Shown here one piece after another: positions 1 to 10,152 of a stretch of 64,000 nt of DNA. Positions within the stretch are counted from its first letter, which is position 1, and each line of letters starts with the position of its first letter. The stretch is taken from assembly GCF_051401765.1 (NCBI RefSeq), contig NW_027480423.1:5022001-5086000 (forward strand), written 5' to 3'. The translations under genes were made by a program, and so were the position numbers. The notes under the pieces were generated by a model, which did not search any database, was not told the origin of the DNA, and saw only the letters and a program-made list of their open reading frames with translations. Source of the stretch: Calliopsis andreniformis (taxonomy: Eukaryota; Arthropoda; Insecta; Hymenoptera; Andrenidae).

Positions 1-166
1 TTCGTTTTATACGATGGAAAAGCTGTGGCATCTTTTATGTATTTTATTCATCTGGGGCTGACTTCTAAGGCCGTTGCTATTAGATGTGGTGGAGCAACGC
101 CCTAGGGTGACGCCTAAGTTGCCTGGAACGTAGACATGACCATTACCTTCACACTGGTTGCAATTA
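1..166 (+). repeat. Example satellite monomer (unit used for phasing)
   Basis: This is the first complete monomer, phased on TTCG. Order of parts in the by-eye consensus: dyad and TATA-like start (1-20), A/T-rich tract with TTTATAT and ATTTTATGCTTCTGG (about 21-54), GGCGTTGACTTCTAAGGCC (54-72), CTAACTATTCGATCTGGTGG (73-92), a G+C-richer part with two CCTAG elements (94-125), and CGTAGAAATGACCATAAC leading to CACTGGTTGCAATTA (129-166). The consensus has about 69 G+C in 166 bp and 8 CpG. This copy belongs to a subfamily with GCTGTGGCATC at 21-31 and TCATCTGGGGCTGAC. The phase is arbitrary; the true replication or recombination unit may begin elsewhere. Confidence 0.9.
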
Positions 167-331
167 TTCGTTTTATACTATGGAAAAGCTGTTCTATTTA
201 TATCGTATTTTATGCTTCTGGCGTTGACTTCTAAGGGCCTAACTATTCAATCTGTTGGTGCAACGCCCAAGGGTGAAGCCTATGTTGCCCGGAAAGTAGA
301 AATGACGTTAACTATCATACTGGTTGCAATT

Positions 332-348
332 ATTCGTTTTATACGATG
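332..348 (+). other. Monomer-start dyad, CENP-B-box-like (one example of many)
   Basis: ATTCGTTTTATACGATG at 332-348 is the common form of the monomer start. TCGT at 334-337 and ACGA at 343-346 form a short inverted repeat around a 5-nt centre. Against the vertebrate CENP-B box essential pattern NTTCGNNNNANNCGGGN, 7 of 9 fixed positions agree; the last two G are A and T here. One copy at 32364-32380 has CGGTG and agrees at 8 of 9. A 7-of-9 match is expected by chance roughly once in every two 166-bp monomers when both strands are scanned, so the resemblance alone is weak. No binding protein can be inferred from this window. Confidence 0.35.
337..343 (-). promoter_or_regulatory. Minus-strand TATA-box-like heptamer (one example of many)
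   Basis: TTTTATA at 337-343 reads TATAAAA on the minus strand, a perfect match to the eukaryotic TATA-box consensus. It occurs at the same place in most monomers. Subfamilies starting TTCGTTTTATGCG, or those with CCTGTTATA, lack it. Whether it starts satellite transcripts is unknown; no initiator or downstream gene is visible. It could simply follow from the A/T-rich monomer start. Confidence 0.25.
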
Positions 349-831
349 GAAAAACAGTTTTATTTATTTTGTATTTTATGCTTCGGGCGTTGACTTCTAA
401 GGCCCTAACTATTCGATCTGGTGGCGCAACGCCCTAGGGTGAAGCCTAGGTTGCCCGGAAAGTAGAAATGACCATAACTTTCATCCTGGTTGCAATTATT
501 CGTTTGATATGATGGAAAAACTGTTGTATTTATATTGTATTTTATGCTTCGGGCATTGACTTCTAAGGCCCTAACTATTCAATCTGTTGGAGCAACGCCC
601 CAGGGTGAAACCTAGGTTGCCCGGAAAGTAGAAATGACCATTACTTTCATCCTGGTTGCAATTATTCGTTTTATACGATGGAAAAACTGTTGTATTTATA
701 TTGTATTTTAAGCTTCTGGCGTTGACTTCTTAGGCCCTAACTATTCTATCTGGTGGAACTACGCCCTAGGGTGAATCCTAGGTTGCCTGGAACGTAGAAA
801 TGACCATCACTTTCACACGGGTTGCAGTTAT

Positions 832-844
832 TCCTGTTATAGGA
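832..844 (+). other. Variant dyad with both arms changed
   Basis: In this monomer subfamily (recognised by CACACGGGTTGCA just before it) the start reads TTCCTGTTATAGGATGG. The arms are TCCT at 832-835 and AGGA at 841-844, so the inverted repeat of the common form (TCGT with ACGA) is kept although each arm carries a change. Intermediates with only one arm changed also exist, for example CCTGTTATACGATGG near 15940 and TTCGTGTTATAGG near 12783. This is therefore suggestive of, not proof for, selection on the dyad. Confidence 0.5.
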
Positions 845-1089
845 TGGAAAGACTGTTGCATTTTTATTGTATTTTATACTTCAGGCGTTGACTTCTAAGG
901 CCCTAGCTATTCGATCTGGTCGAGCAACGCCCTAGAGTGAAGCCTAGGTTGCCGGGAACGTAGAAATGACCATAACTTCCACACTGGTTGCAATTATTCG
1001 TTTTATACGATGGAAAAGCTGTTGTATTTATATCGCATTTTATGCTTCTGGCGTTGACTTCTAAGGACCTAGCCATTCGATCTGGTGGA

Positions 1090-1118
1090 GCAACGCCCTA
1101 GAGTGAAGCCTAGGTTGC
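1090..1118 (+). other. Predicted bulged hairpin in the monomer (example)
   Basis: GCAA (1090-1093) can pair with TTGC (1115-1118), and CCTAG (1097-1101) with CTAGG (1110-1114). This leaves a 3-nt bulge CGC and an 8-nt loop. The element corresponds to consensus positions 94-122 and is present in the many monomers with CCCTAGAGTGAAGCCTAGG. Subfamilies with CCCAAGGGTGAAGCCTATG or GACGCCTAAGTTGCC disrupt one or both arms without restoring pairing, so conservation of structure is not general. Confidence 0.35.
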
Positions 1119-3486
1119 GCGGAACGTAGAAATGACCATAACGTTCACACTGGTAGCAATTATTCGTTTTGTACGATGGAAAAACTGTTTTATTTATTCT
1201 GTATTTTATGCTTCTGGCGTTGACTTCTAAGGCCCTAACTATTCGATCTGGTGGAGCAACGCCCTAGAGTGAAGCCTGGGTTGCCCGGAGCGGAGAAATG
1301 ACCATAACTTTCACACCGGTAGTAATTATTCGTTTTATACGATGGAAAAACTGTTCTATTTATTTTGTATTTTATGCTTCGGGTGTTGACTTCTAAGGCC
1401 CTAACTATTCAATCTGTTGGTGCAACGCCCTAGAGTGAAGCCTAGGTTGCCCGGAACGTAGAAATGACCATAACTTCCACACTGGTTGCAATTATTCGTT
1501 TTATACGATGGAAAAGCTGTTGTATTTATATCGTATTTTATGATTCTGGCGTTGACTTCTTAGGCCCTAACTATTGCATCTGGTGGAACAACGCCCTAGG
1601 GTGACGCCTAAGTTGCCCGGAACGTAGAAATGACCATTACCTTCTCACTGGTTGCAATTATTCGTTTTATACGATGGAAAAACTGTTCTATTTATTTTGT
1701 ATTTTATGCTTCGGGCGTTGACTTCTAAGGCCCTAACTATTCAATCTGTTGGTGCAACGCCCAAGGGTGAAGCCTATGTTGCCCGGAAGGTAGAAATGAC
1801 GTTAACTTTCATACTGGTTGCAATTATCCGTTTTATGCGATGGAAAAACTGTTTTATTTATTTTGTGTTTTATGCTTCGGGCTTTGATTTCTAAGGGCCT
1901 AACTATTCAATCTGTTGGTGCAACGCCCAAGGGTGAAGCCTATGTTGCCCCGAAAGTAGAAATGACGTTAACTTTCATACTGGTTGCAATTATTCGTTTT
2001 ATACGATGGAAAAACAGTTTTATTTATTTTGTATTTTATGCTTCGGGCGTTGACTTCTAAGGCCCTAACTATTCGATCTGGTGGCGCAACGCCCTAGGGT
2101 GATGCCTAGGTTGCCCGGAACGGCGAAATGACCATAACTTTCACACCGGTAGCAATTATTCTTTTTATACGTTGGAAAAACTGTTCTATTTATTTTGTAT
2201 TTTATGCTTCGGGCGTTGACTGCTATGGCCCTAACTATTCAATCTGTTGGTGCAACGCCCTAGGGTGACGCCTAAGTTACCCGGAACGTAGAAATGACCA
2301 TTACCTTCACACTGGTTGCAATTATTGGTTTTATGCGATGGAAAAGCTGTCTTATTTATTTTGTGTTTTATGCTTCGGGCGTTGACTTCTAAGGCCCTAA
2401 CTATTCGACCTGGTGGGGCAACGCCCTAGAGTGAAGCCTAGGGTGCCCGGAAAGTAGAAATGACCATAACTTTCATCCTGGTTGCAATTATTCGTTTTAT
2501 ATGATGGAAAAACTGTTGTATTTATATAGTGTTCTATGCTTCTGGCGTTGACTTCTTAGGCCCTAACTATTCCATCTGGTGGAACAGCGTCCTAGGGTGA
2601 AGCCTAGGTTGCGCGGAACGTAGAAGTGACCATAAATTTCACTCTGGTAGCAATTATTCGTTTTATACGATGGAAAAACTGTTTTATTTATTTTGTATTT
2701 TATGCTTCTGGCGTTGACTTCTACGGCCCTAACAATTCGATCTGGTGGAGCAATGCCCTAGAGTGAAGCCTAGGTTGCCCGGAACGGAGAAATCACCATA
2801 AATTTCACACCGGTAGCAATGATTCGTTTTATACGATGGAAAAACTGTTCTGTTTATTTTGTATTTTATGCTTCGGGCGTTGACTTCTAAGGCCCTAACT
2901 ATTCAATCTGTTGGTGCAACGCCCTAGGGTGAAGCCTAGGTTGCCCGGAAGGTAGAAGTGACGTTAACTTTCATACTGGTTGCAATTATTCGTTTTATAC
3001 GATGGAAAAGCTGTTTTATGTATTTTGTATTTTATGCTTCGGGCGTTGACTACTAAGGCCCTAACTATTCGATCTGGTGGCGCGACGCCCTAGAGTGAAG
3101 CCTATGTTGCCCGGAACGTAGAAATGACCATAACTTTCACACTGGTTGCTATCATTCGTTTTATATGATGGAAAGACTGTTGTATTTATATAGTGTTTTA
3201 TGCTTCTGGCGTTGACTTCTTAGGCCCTAACTATTCCATCTGGTGGAACAACGCCCTAGAGTGAAGCCTAGGTTGCCCGGAACGTAGAAATGACCATAAC
3301 TTCCACACTGGTTGCAATTATTCGTTTTATACGATGGAAAAGCTGTTGTATTTATATCGTATTTTATGCTTCTGGCGTTGACTTCTAAGGCCCTAACTAT
3401 TCGATCTGGTGGCGCCACGCCCTAGAGTGAAGCCTATGCTGCCCGGAACGTAGAAATGACCATAACTTTCACACTGGTTGCAATTA

Positions 3487-5036
3487 TTCGTTTTATACGA
3501 TGGAAAAGCTGTGGCATCTTTTATGTATTATATTCATCTGGGGCTGACTTCTAAGGCCGTTGCTATTAGATGTGGTGGAGCAACGCCCTAGGGTGACGCC
3601 TAAGTTGCCTGGAACGTAGAAATGACCATTACCTTCACACTGGTTGCAATTATTCGTTTTATACTATGGAAAAGCTGTTCTATTTATATCGTATTTTATG
3701 CTTCTGGCGTTGACTTCTAAGGGCCTAACTATTCAATCTGTTGGTGCAACGCCCAAGGGTGAAGCCTATGTTGCCCGGAAAGTAGAAATGACGTTAACTA
3801 TCATACTGGTTGCAATTATTCGTTTTATACGATGGAAAAACAGTTTTATTTATTTTGTATTTTATGCTTCGGGCGTTGACTTCTAAGGCCCTAACTATTC
3901 GATCTGGTGGCGCAACGCCCTAGGGTGAAGCCTAGGTTGCCCGGAAAGTAGAAATGACCATAACTTTCATCCTGGTTGCAATTATTCGTTTGATATGATG
4001 GAAAAACTGTTGTATTTATATTGTATTTTATGCTTCGGGCATTGACTTCTAAGGCCCTAACTATTCAATCTGTTGGAGCAACGCCCCAGGGTGAAACCTA
4101 GGTTGCCCGGAAAGTAGAAATGACCATTACTTTCATCCTGGTTGCAATTATTCGTTTTATACGATGGAAAAACTGTTGTATTTATATTGTATTTTAAGCT
4201 TCTGGCGTTGACTCCTTAGGCCCTAACTATTCTATCTGGTGGAACTACGCCCTAGGGTGAATCCTAGGTTGCCTGGAACGTAGAAATGACCATCACTTTC
4301 ACACGGGTTGCAGTTATTCCTGTTATAGGATGGAAAGACTGTTGCATTTTTATTGTATTTTATACTTCAGGCGTTGACTTCTAAGGCCCTAGCTATTCGA
4401 TCTGGTCGAGCAACGCCCTAGAGTGAAGCCTAGGTTGCCGGGAACGTAGAAATGACCATAACTTCCACACTGGTTGCAATTATTCGTTTTATACGATGGA
4501 AAAGCTGTTGTATTTATATCGCATTTTATGCTTCTGGCGTTGACTTCTAAGGACCTAGCCATTCGATCTGGTGGAGCAACGCCCTAGAGTGAAGCCTAGG
4601 TTGCGCGGAACGTAGAAATGACCATAACGTTCACACTGGTAGCAATTATTCGTTTTGTACGATGGAAAAACTGTTTTATTTATTCTGTATTTTATGCTTC
4701 TGGCGTTGACTTCTAAGGCCCTAACTATTCGATCTGGTGGAGCAACGCCCTAGAGTGAAGCCTGGGTTGCCCGGAGCGGAGAAATGACCATAACTTTCAC
4801 ACCGGTAGTAATTATTCGTTTTATACGATGGAAAAACTGTTCTATTTATTTTGTATTTTATGCTTCGGGCGTTGACTTCTAAGGCCCTAACTATTCAATC
4901 TGTTGGTGCAACGCCCTAGAGTGAAGCCTAGGTTGCCCGGAACGTAGAAATGACCATAACTTCCACACTGGTTGCAATTATTCGTTTTATACGATGGAAA
5001 AGCTGTTGTATTTATATCGTATTTTATGATTCTGGC
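3487..5036 (+). repeat. Duplicated block A, copy 2
   Basis: Second copy of block A, exactly 21 monomers downstream of 1-1550. Its part from about 3998 also belongs to the larger block B shared with 20596-24526, so the rare GCCCCAGGG monomer occurs three times in the window (597, 4083, 20681). Confidence 0.85.
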
Positions 5037-5633
5037 GTTGAACTCTTAGGCCCTAACTATTCCATCTGGTGGATCAACGCCCTCGGGTGAAGCCTAGGTT
5101 GCGCGTAACGTAGAAATGACCATAACTTTCACACTGGTAGCAATTATTCGTTTTATACGATGCAAAAACTGTTGTATTTATATCGTATTTTATGCTTCTG
5201 GCGTTGACTTCTAAGGCCCTAACTATTCGATCTGGTGGCGCAACGCCCTAGAGTGAAGCCTAGGTTGCCCGGAACGTAGAAATGACCATAACTTTCACAC
5301 TGGTTGCAATTATTAGTTTTATACGATGGAAAAGCTGTGGCATCCTTTATGTATTTTATTCATCTGGGGTTGACTTCTATTGCCGTTGCTATCAGATATG
5401 GTGGAGCAACGCCCTAGGGTGACGCCTAAGTTCCCCGGAACGTAGAAATGACCATTACCTTCACACTGGTTGCAATTATTCGTTTTATACGATGGAAAAA
5501 CTGTTCTATTTATTTTGTATTTCATGCTTCGGGCGTTGACTTCTAAGGCCCTAACTATTAAATCTGTTGGTGCAACGCCCAAGGTGAAGCCTATGTTGCC
5601 CGGAAGGTAGAAGTGACGTTAACTTTCATACTG
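5001..5633 (+). repeat. Duplicated block shared with 18778-19410
   Basis: About 630 bp aligns at an offset of 13777 bp (83 monomers minus 1). Both copies share ATACGATGCAAAAACTG, GGCATCCTTTATG and AGATATGGTGGAGC, which are rare elsewhere. The same stretch is also part of block B, so it is present three times (also near 21600-22230). Confidence 0.8.
5578..5586 (+). other. Diagnostic 1-bp deletion, first of 11
   Basis: CGCCCAAGGTG replaces CGCCCAAGGGTG, giving a 165-bp monomer. The same state is found with AAGG at 5581, 8735, 12386, 18529, 19358, 22179, 24668, 26659, 28816, 30807 and 32799, always next to CTATTAAATCTG. It marks one monomer lineage and is restricted to the left zone. Confidence 0.9.
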
Positions 5634-6999
5634 GTTGCAATTATTCGTTTTATGCGATGGAAAAGCTGTTTTATTTATTTTGTGTTTTATGCTTCGGGCG
5701 TTGACTTCTAAGGCCCTAACTATTCGATCTGGTGGGGCAACGCCCTAGAGTGAAGCCTAGGTTGCCGGGAAAGTAGAAATGACCATAAATTTCATCCTGG
5801 TTGCAATTATCCGTTTTATATGATGGAAAAACTGTTGTATTTATATAGTGTTTTATGCTTCTGGCGTTGACTTCTTAGGCCTTAACTATTCCATCTGGTG
5901 GAACAACGCCTTAGGGTGAAGCCTAGCTTGCCCGCAAAGTAGAAATGACGTTTACTTTCATACTGGTTGCAATTATTCGTTTTATACGATGGAAAAGCTG
6001 TTTTATGTATTTTGTATTTTATGCTTCGGGCGTTGACTACTAAGGCCCTAACTATTCGATCTGGTGGCGCGACGCCCTAGAGTGAAGCCTATGTTGCCCG
6101 GAACGTAGAAATGACCATAACTTTCACACTGGTTGCTATCATTCGTTTTATATGATGGAAAGACTGTTGTATTTATATAGTGTTTTATGCTTCTGGCGTT
6201 GACTTCTTAGGCCCTAACTATTCCATCTGGTGGAACAACGCCCTAGAGTGAAGCCTAGGTTGCCCGGAACGTAGAAATGACCATAACTTCCACACTGGTT
6301 GCAATTATTCGTTTTATACGATGGAAAAGCTGTTGTATTTATATCGTATTTTATGCTTCTGGCGTTGACTTCTAAGGCCCTAACTATTCGATCTGGTGGC
6401 GCCACGCCCTAGAGTGAAGCCTATGCTGCCCGGAACGTAGAAATGACCATAACTTTCACACTGGTTGCAATTATTCGTTTTATACGATGGAAAAGCTGTG
6501 GCATCTTTTATGTATTTTATTCATCTGGGGCTGACTTCTAAGGCCGTTGCTATTAGATGTGGTGGAGCAACGCCCTAGGGTGACGCCTAAGTTGCCTGGA
6601 ACGTAGAAATGACCATTACCTTCACACTGGTTGCAATTATTCGTTTTATACTATGGAAAAGCTGTTCTATTTATATCGTATTTTATGCTTCTGGCGTTGA
6701 CTTCTAAGGGCCTAACTATTCAATCTGTTGGTGCAACGCCCAAGGGTGAAGCCTATGTTGCCCGGAAAGTAGAAATGACGTTAACTATCATACTGGTTGC
6801 AATTTTTCGTTTTATACGATGGAAAAACAGTTTTATTTATTTTGTATTTTATGCTTCGGGCGTTGACTTCTAAGGCCCTAACTATTCGATCTGGTGGCGC
6901 AACGCCCTAGGGTGGAGCCTAGGTTGCCCGGAAAGTAGAAATGACCATAACTTTCATCCTGGTTGCAATTATTCGTTTGATATGATGGAAAAACTGTTG

Positions 7000-7938
7000 T
7001 ATTTATATAGTGTTTTATGCTTCTGGCGTTGACTTCTTAGGCCCTAACTATTCCATCTGGTGGAACAACGCCCTAGGGTGAAGCCTAGGTTGCCTGGAAC
7101 GTAGAAATGACCATCACTTTCACACGGGTTGCAATTATTCCTGTTATAGGATGGAAAGGCTGTTGTATTTTTATTGTATTTTATACTTCAGGCGTTGACT
7201 TCTAAGGACCTAGCTATCCGACCTGGTCGAGCAACGCCCTAGAGTGAAGCCTAGGTTGCCCGGAACGTAGACATGACCATAACTTCCACACTGGTTGCAA
7301 TTATTCGTTTTATACGATGGAAAAGCTGTTCTATTTATATCGTATTTTATGCTTCTTGCGTTGACTTCTAAGGGCCTAACTATTCAATCTGTTGGTGCAA
7401 CGCCCAAGGGTGAAGCCTATGTTGCCCCGAAAGTAGAAATGACGTTAACTTTCATACTCGTTGCAATTATTCTTTTTATACGATGGAAAAACTGTTTTAT
7501 TTATTTTGTATTTTATGCTTCGGGCGTAGACTTCTAAGGCCCTAACTATTCGATCTGGTGGAGGAACGCCCTAGAGTGAAGCCTAGGTTGCCCGGAACGT
7601 AGAAATGACCATAACTTCCGCACTGGTTGCAATTATTCGTTTTATACGATGGAAAAACTGTATTATTTATTTTGTATTTTATGCTTCGGGCGTTGATTTC
7701 TAAGGCCCTAACTATTCGATCTGGTGCCGCAACGCCCTAGAGTGAAGCCGAGGTTGCCCGGAACGTAGAAATGACCATAACTTTCACACTGTTTGCAGTT
7801 ATTCCTGATATACGATGGAAAAACTTTTGCATCTTTATTGTACTTTATGCTTCTGGGGTTGGCTTCTAAGGCCCTAACTATTCAATCTGTTGGTGCAACG
7901 CTCTAGGGTGAAGCCTAGGTAGCCCGGAAAGTAGAAAT
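7000..7938 (+). repeat. Duplicated block shared with 19615-20553
   Basis: About 940 bp aligns at an offset of 12615 bp (76 monomers minus 1). It includes the rare GCTTCTTGCGTTGAC and TACTCGTTGCAATTATTC states. It is also contained in block B, so a third copy exists at about 23598-24526. Confidence 0.8.
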
Positions 7939-8539
7939 GACGTTAACTTTCATACTGGTTTCAATTATTCGTTTTATACGATGGAAAAACTGTTGTATTT
8001 ATATTGTATTTTATGCTTCGGGCATTGACTTCTAAGGCCCTAGCTACTCAATCTGTTGGAGCAACGCCCTAGGGTGAAGCCTAGGTTGCCCGGAAAGTAG
8101 AAATGAAGAATAACTTTCATCCTGGTTGCAATTATTCGTTTTATATGATGGAAAAACTGTTGTATTTATATAGTGTTTTATGCTTCTGGCGTTGACTTCT
8201 TAGGCCCTAACTGTTGCATCTGGTGGAACAGCGCCCTAGAGTGAAGCCTAGGTTGCCCGGAACGTAGAAATGACCATAACTTCCACACTGGTTGCAATTA
8301 TTCGTTTTATACGATGGAAAAGCTGTTGTATTTATATCGTATTTTATGATTCTGGCGTTGAACTCTTAGGCCCTAACTATTCCATCTGGTGGATCAACGC
8401 CCTCGGGTGAAGCCTAGGTTGCGCGTAACGTAGAAATGACCATAACTTTCACACTGGTAGCAATTATTCGTTTTATACGATGGAAAAACTGTTGTATTTA
8501 TATCGTATTTTATGCTTCTGGCGTTGACTTCTAAGGCCG
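7349..8539 (+). repeat. Duplicated block shared with 12992-14182
   Basis: About 1.19 kb aligns at an offset of 5643 bp (34 monomers minus 1). Both carry GTGGAGGAACGCC, GCCGAGGTTGCC, CCTGATATACGATGG and the +1 insertion GAAGAATAAC (8105 and 13748). Homology ends near 8539, where this copy goes on with GGCCGTTGC and the other with GGCCCTAAC. Confidence 0.8.
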
Positions 8540-9251
8540 TTGCTATTAGATGTGGTGGAGCAACGCCCTAGGGTGACGCCTAAGTTCCCCGGAACGTAGA
8601 AATGACCATTACCTTCACATTGGTTGCAATTATTCGTTTTATACGATGGAAAAACTGTTCTATTTATTTTGTATTTCATGCTTCGGGCGTTGACTTCTAA
8701 GGCGCTAACTATTAAATCTGTTGGTGCAACGCCCAAGGTGAAGCCTATGTTGCCCGGAAGGTAGAAATGACGTTAACTTTCATACTGGTTGCAATTATTC
8801 GTTTTATGCGATGGAAAAGCTGTTTTATTTATTTTGTGTTTTATGCTTCGGGCATTGACTTCTAAGGCCCTAACTATTCGATCTGGTGGGGCAACGCCCT
8901 AGAGTGAAGCCTAGGTTGCCCGGAAAGTAGAAATGACCATAAATTTCATCCTGGTTGCAATTATTCGCTTTATATGATGGAAAAACTGTTGTATTTATAT
9001 AGTGATTTATGCTTCTGGCGTTGACTTCTTAGGCCCTAACTATTCCATCTTGTGGAACAACGCCCTAGGGTGAAGCCTAGGTTGCCTGGAACGTAGAAAT
9101 GACCATCCCTTTCACACGGGTTGCAATTATTCGTTTTATACGATGGAAAGGCTGTTGTATTTTTATTGTATTTTATACTTCAGGCGTTGACTTCTAAGGC
9201 CCTAGCTATTCGATCTGGTCGAGCAACGCCCTAGAGTGAAGCCTAGGTTGC
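7695..9251 (+). repeat. Duplicated block shared with 11181-12902, one monomer shorter
   Basis: From GATTTCTAAGGCC at 7695 this segment aligns to 11181 at an offset of 3486. After about 8538 the offset becomes 3651, because the other copy has one extra monomer (about 12024-12189) and a private 1-bp deletion (GGGCATGACTTC near 11510). The later offset corresponds to 22 monomers minus 1. The two segments are otherwise very similar. Confidence 0.75.
8105..8114 (+). other. Diagnostic 1-bp insertion, first of 5
   Basis: GAAGAATAAC replaces GACCATAAC, giving a 167-bp monomer. It recurs at 11590, 13748, 18065 and 32003, in each case after GAGCAACGCCCTAGGG and before TTTCATCCTGG. It marks a second left-zone lineage and is a useful anchor for alignment. 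Confidence 0.9.
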
Positions 9252-10152
9252 GCTTAACGTAGAAATGACCATAACTTTCACACTGGTAGCAATTATTCGT
9301 TTTATACGATGGAAAAACTGTTGTATTTATATCGTATTTTATGCTTCTGGCGTTGACTTCTAAGGCCCTAACTATTCGATCTGGTGGCGCAACGCCCTAG
9401 AGTGAAGCCTAGGTTGCCCGGAACGTAGAAATGACCATAACTTTCACACTGGTTGCAATTATTAGTTTTATACGATGGAAAAGCTGTGGCATCTTTTATG
9501 TATTTTATTCATCTGGGGCTGACTTCTAAGGCCGTTGCTATTAGATGTGGTGGAGCAACGCCCTAAGGTGACGCCTAAGTTGCCCGGAACGTAGAAATGA
9601 CCATTAGCTTCACACTGGTTGCAATTATTCGTTTCATACGATGGAAAAACTGTTCTATTTATTTTGTATTTTATGCTTCGGGCGTTGACTTCTAAGGCCC
9701 TAACTATTCAATCTGTTGGTGCAACGCCCAAGGGTGAAGCCTATGTTGCGCGGAAGGTAGAAATGACGTTAACTTTCATACTGGTTGCAATTATCCGTTT
9801 TATACGATGGAAAAGCTGTTGTATTTATATTGTATTTTATGCTTCGGGCATTGACTTCTAAGGCCGTAGCTACTGAATCTGTTGGAGCAACGCCCTAGGG
9901 TGAAGCCTAGGTTGCCCGGAAAGTAGAAATGACCATAACTTCCACACTGGTTGCAATTATTCGTTTTATACGATGGAAAAACTGTTTTATTTATTTTGTA
10001 TTTTATGCTTCTGGCGTTGACTTCTAAGGCCCTAACTATTCGATCGGGTGGAGCAACGCCCTAGAGTGAAGCCTAGGTTGCCCGGAACGACGAAATGACC
10101 ATAACTTTCACACCGGTAGCAATTATTCTTTTTATACGTTGGAAAAACTGTT
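8591..10152 (+). repeat. Duplicated block E, copy 1 (offset 15933 bp)
   Basis: About 1.56 kb aligns to 24524-26085 at a constant offset of 15933. Block B and block E are collinear in both places, but in the 24-kb copy four monomers have been lost between them. At 10152 the alignment breaks again; the other copy skips two more monomers and resumes with sequence like 10484 onward. Confidence 0.8.

Larger units (their letters stand above)
1..1550 (+). repeat. Duplicated block A, copy 1 (offset 3486 bp = 21 monomers)
   Basis: This stretch aligns without length change to 3487-5036, with only a handful of substitutions (for example TATTTTATTC against TATTATATTC, and GGGTGTTGAC against GGGCGTTGAC). 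Both copies carry the rare GCCCCAGGGTGAAACC (597 and 4083) and TTTTAAGCTTCTGG. Homology stops near 1550, where this copy reads TTGACTTCTTAGG and the other TTGAACTCTTAGG. The left end may lie outside the window. Confidence 0.85.
3998..7928 (+). repeat. Duplicated block B, copy 1 (offset 16598 bp)
   Basis: About 3.9 kb aligns to 20596-24526 at a constant offset of 16598 bp, which is 100 monomers minus the net indels between them. Shared rare states include the GCCCCAGGG monomer, the 1-bp deletion at 5581 (22179 in the other copy) and the GGTGGCGCCACGCC monomer (near 6400 and 22995). At 7926-7928 the alignment jumps: the other copy continues as 8591 onward, that is, with four monomers removed. 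Confidence 0.85.

Noticed and set aside
73..92. CCCTAAC resembling a plant-type or vertebrate telomere unit
   Set aside because: It occurs once per 166 bp as part of GGCCCTAACTATTC and never in tandem, so it is not telomeric or interstitial telomere repeat.
158..400. 80-codon open frame beginning MQLFVLYYGKAVLF, repeated about 20 times in the window with small changes
   Set aside because: It spans about one and a half monomers and is a by-product of the repeat. 166 bp is one more than a multiple of 3, so each next monomer is read in another frame and stops soon. There is no upstream signal, no domain, and variation does not favour silent sites.
5319..5582. Minus-strand open frame of 87 codons (MGVAPTDLIVRALEV), with similar 63-65-codon versions elsewhere
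   Set aside because: It is the antisense reading of the same monomers. The longest versions exist only because the 1-bp deletion at 5581 joins two frames. The two Cys (CNQC) are not a full zinc-finger pattern. No evidence of coding.
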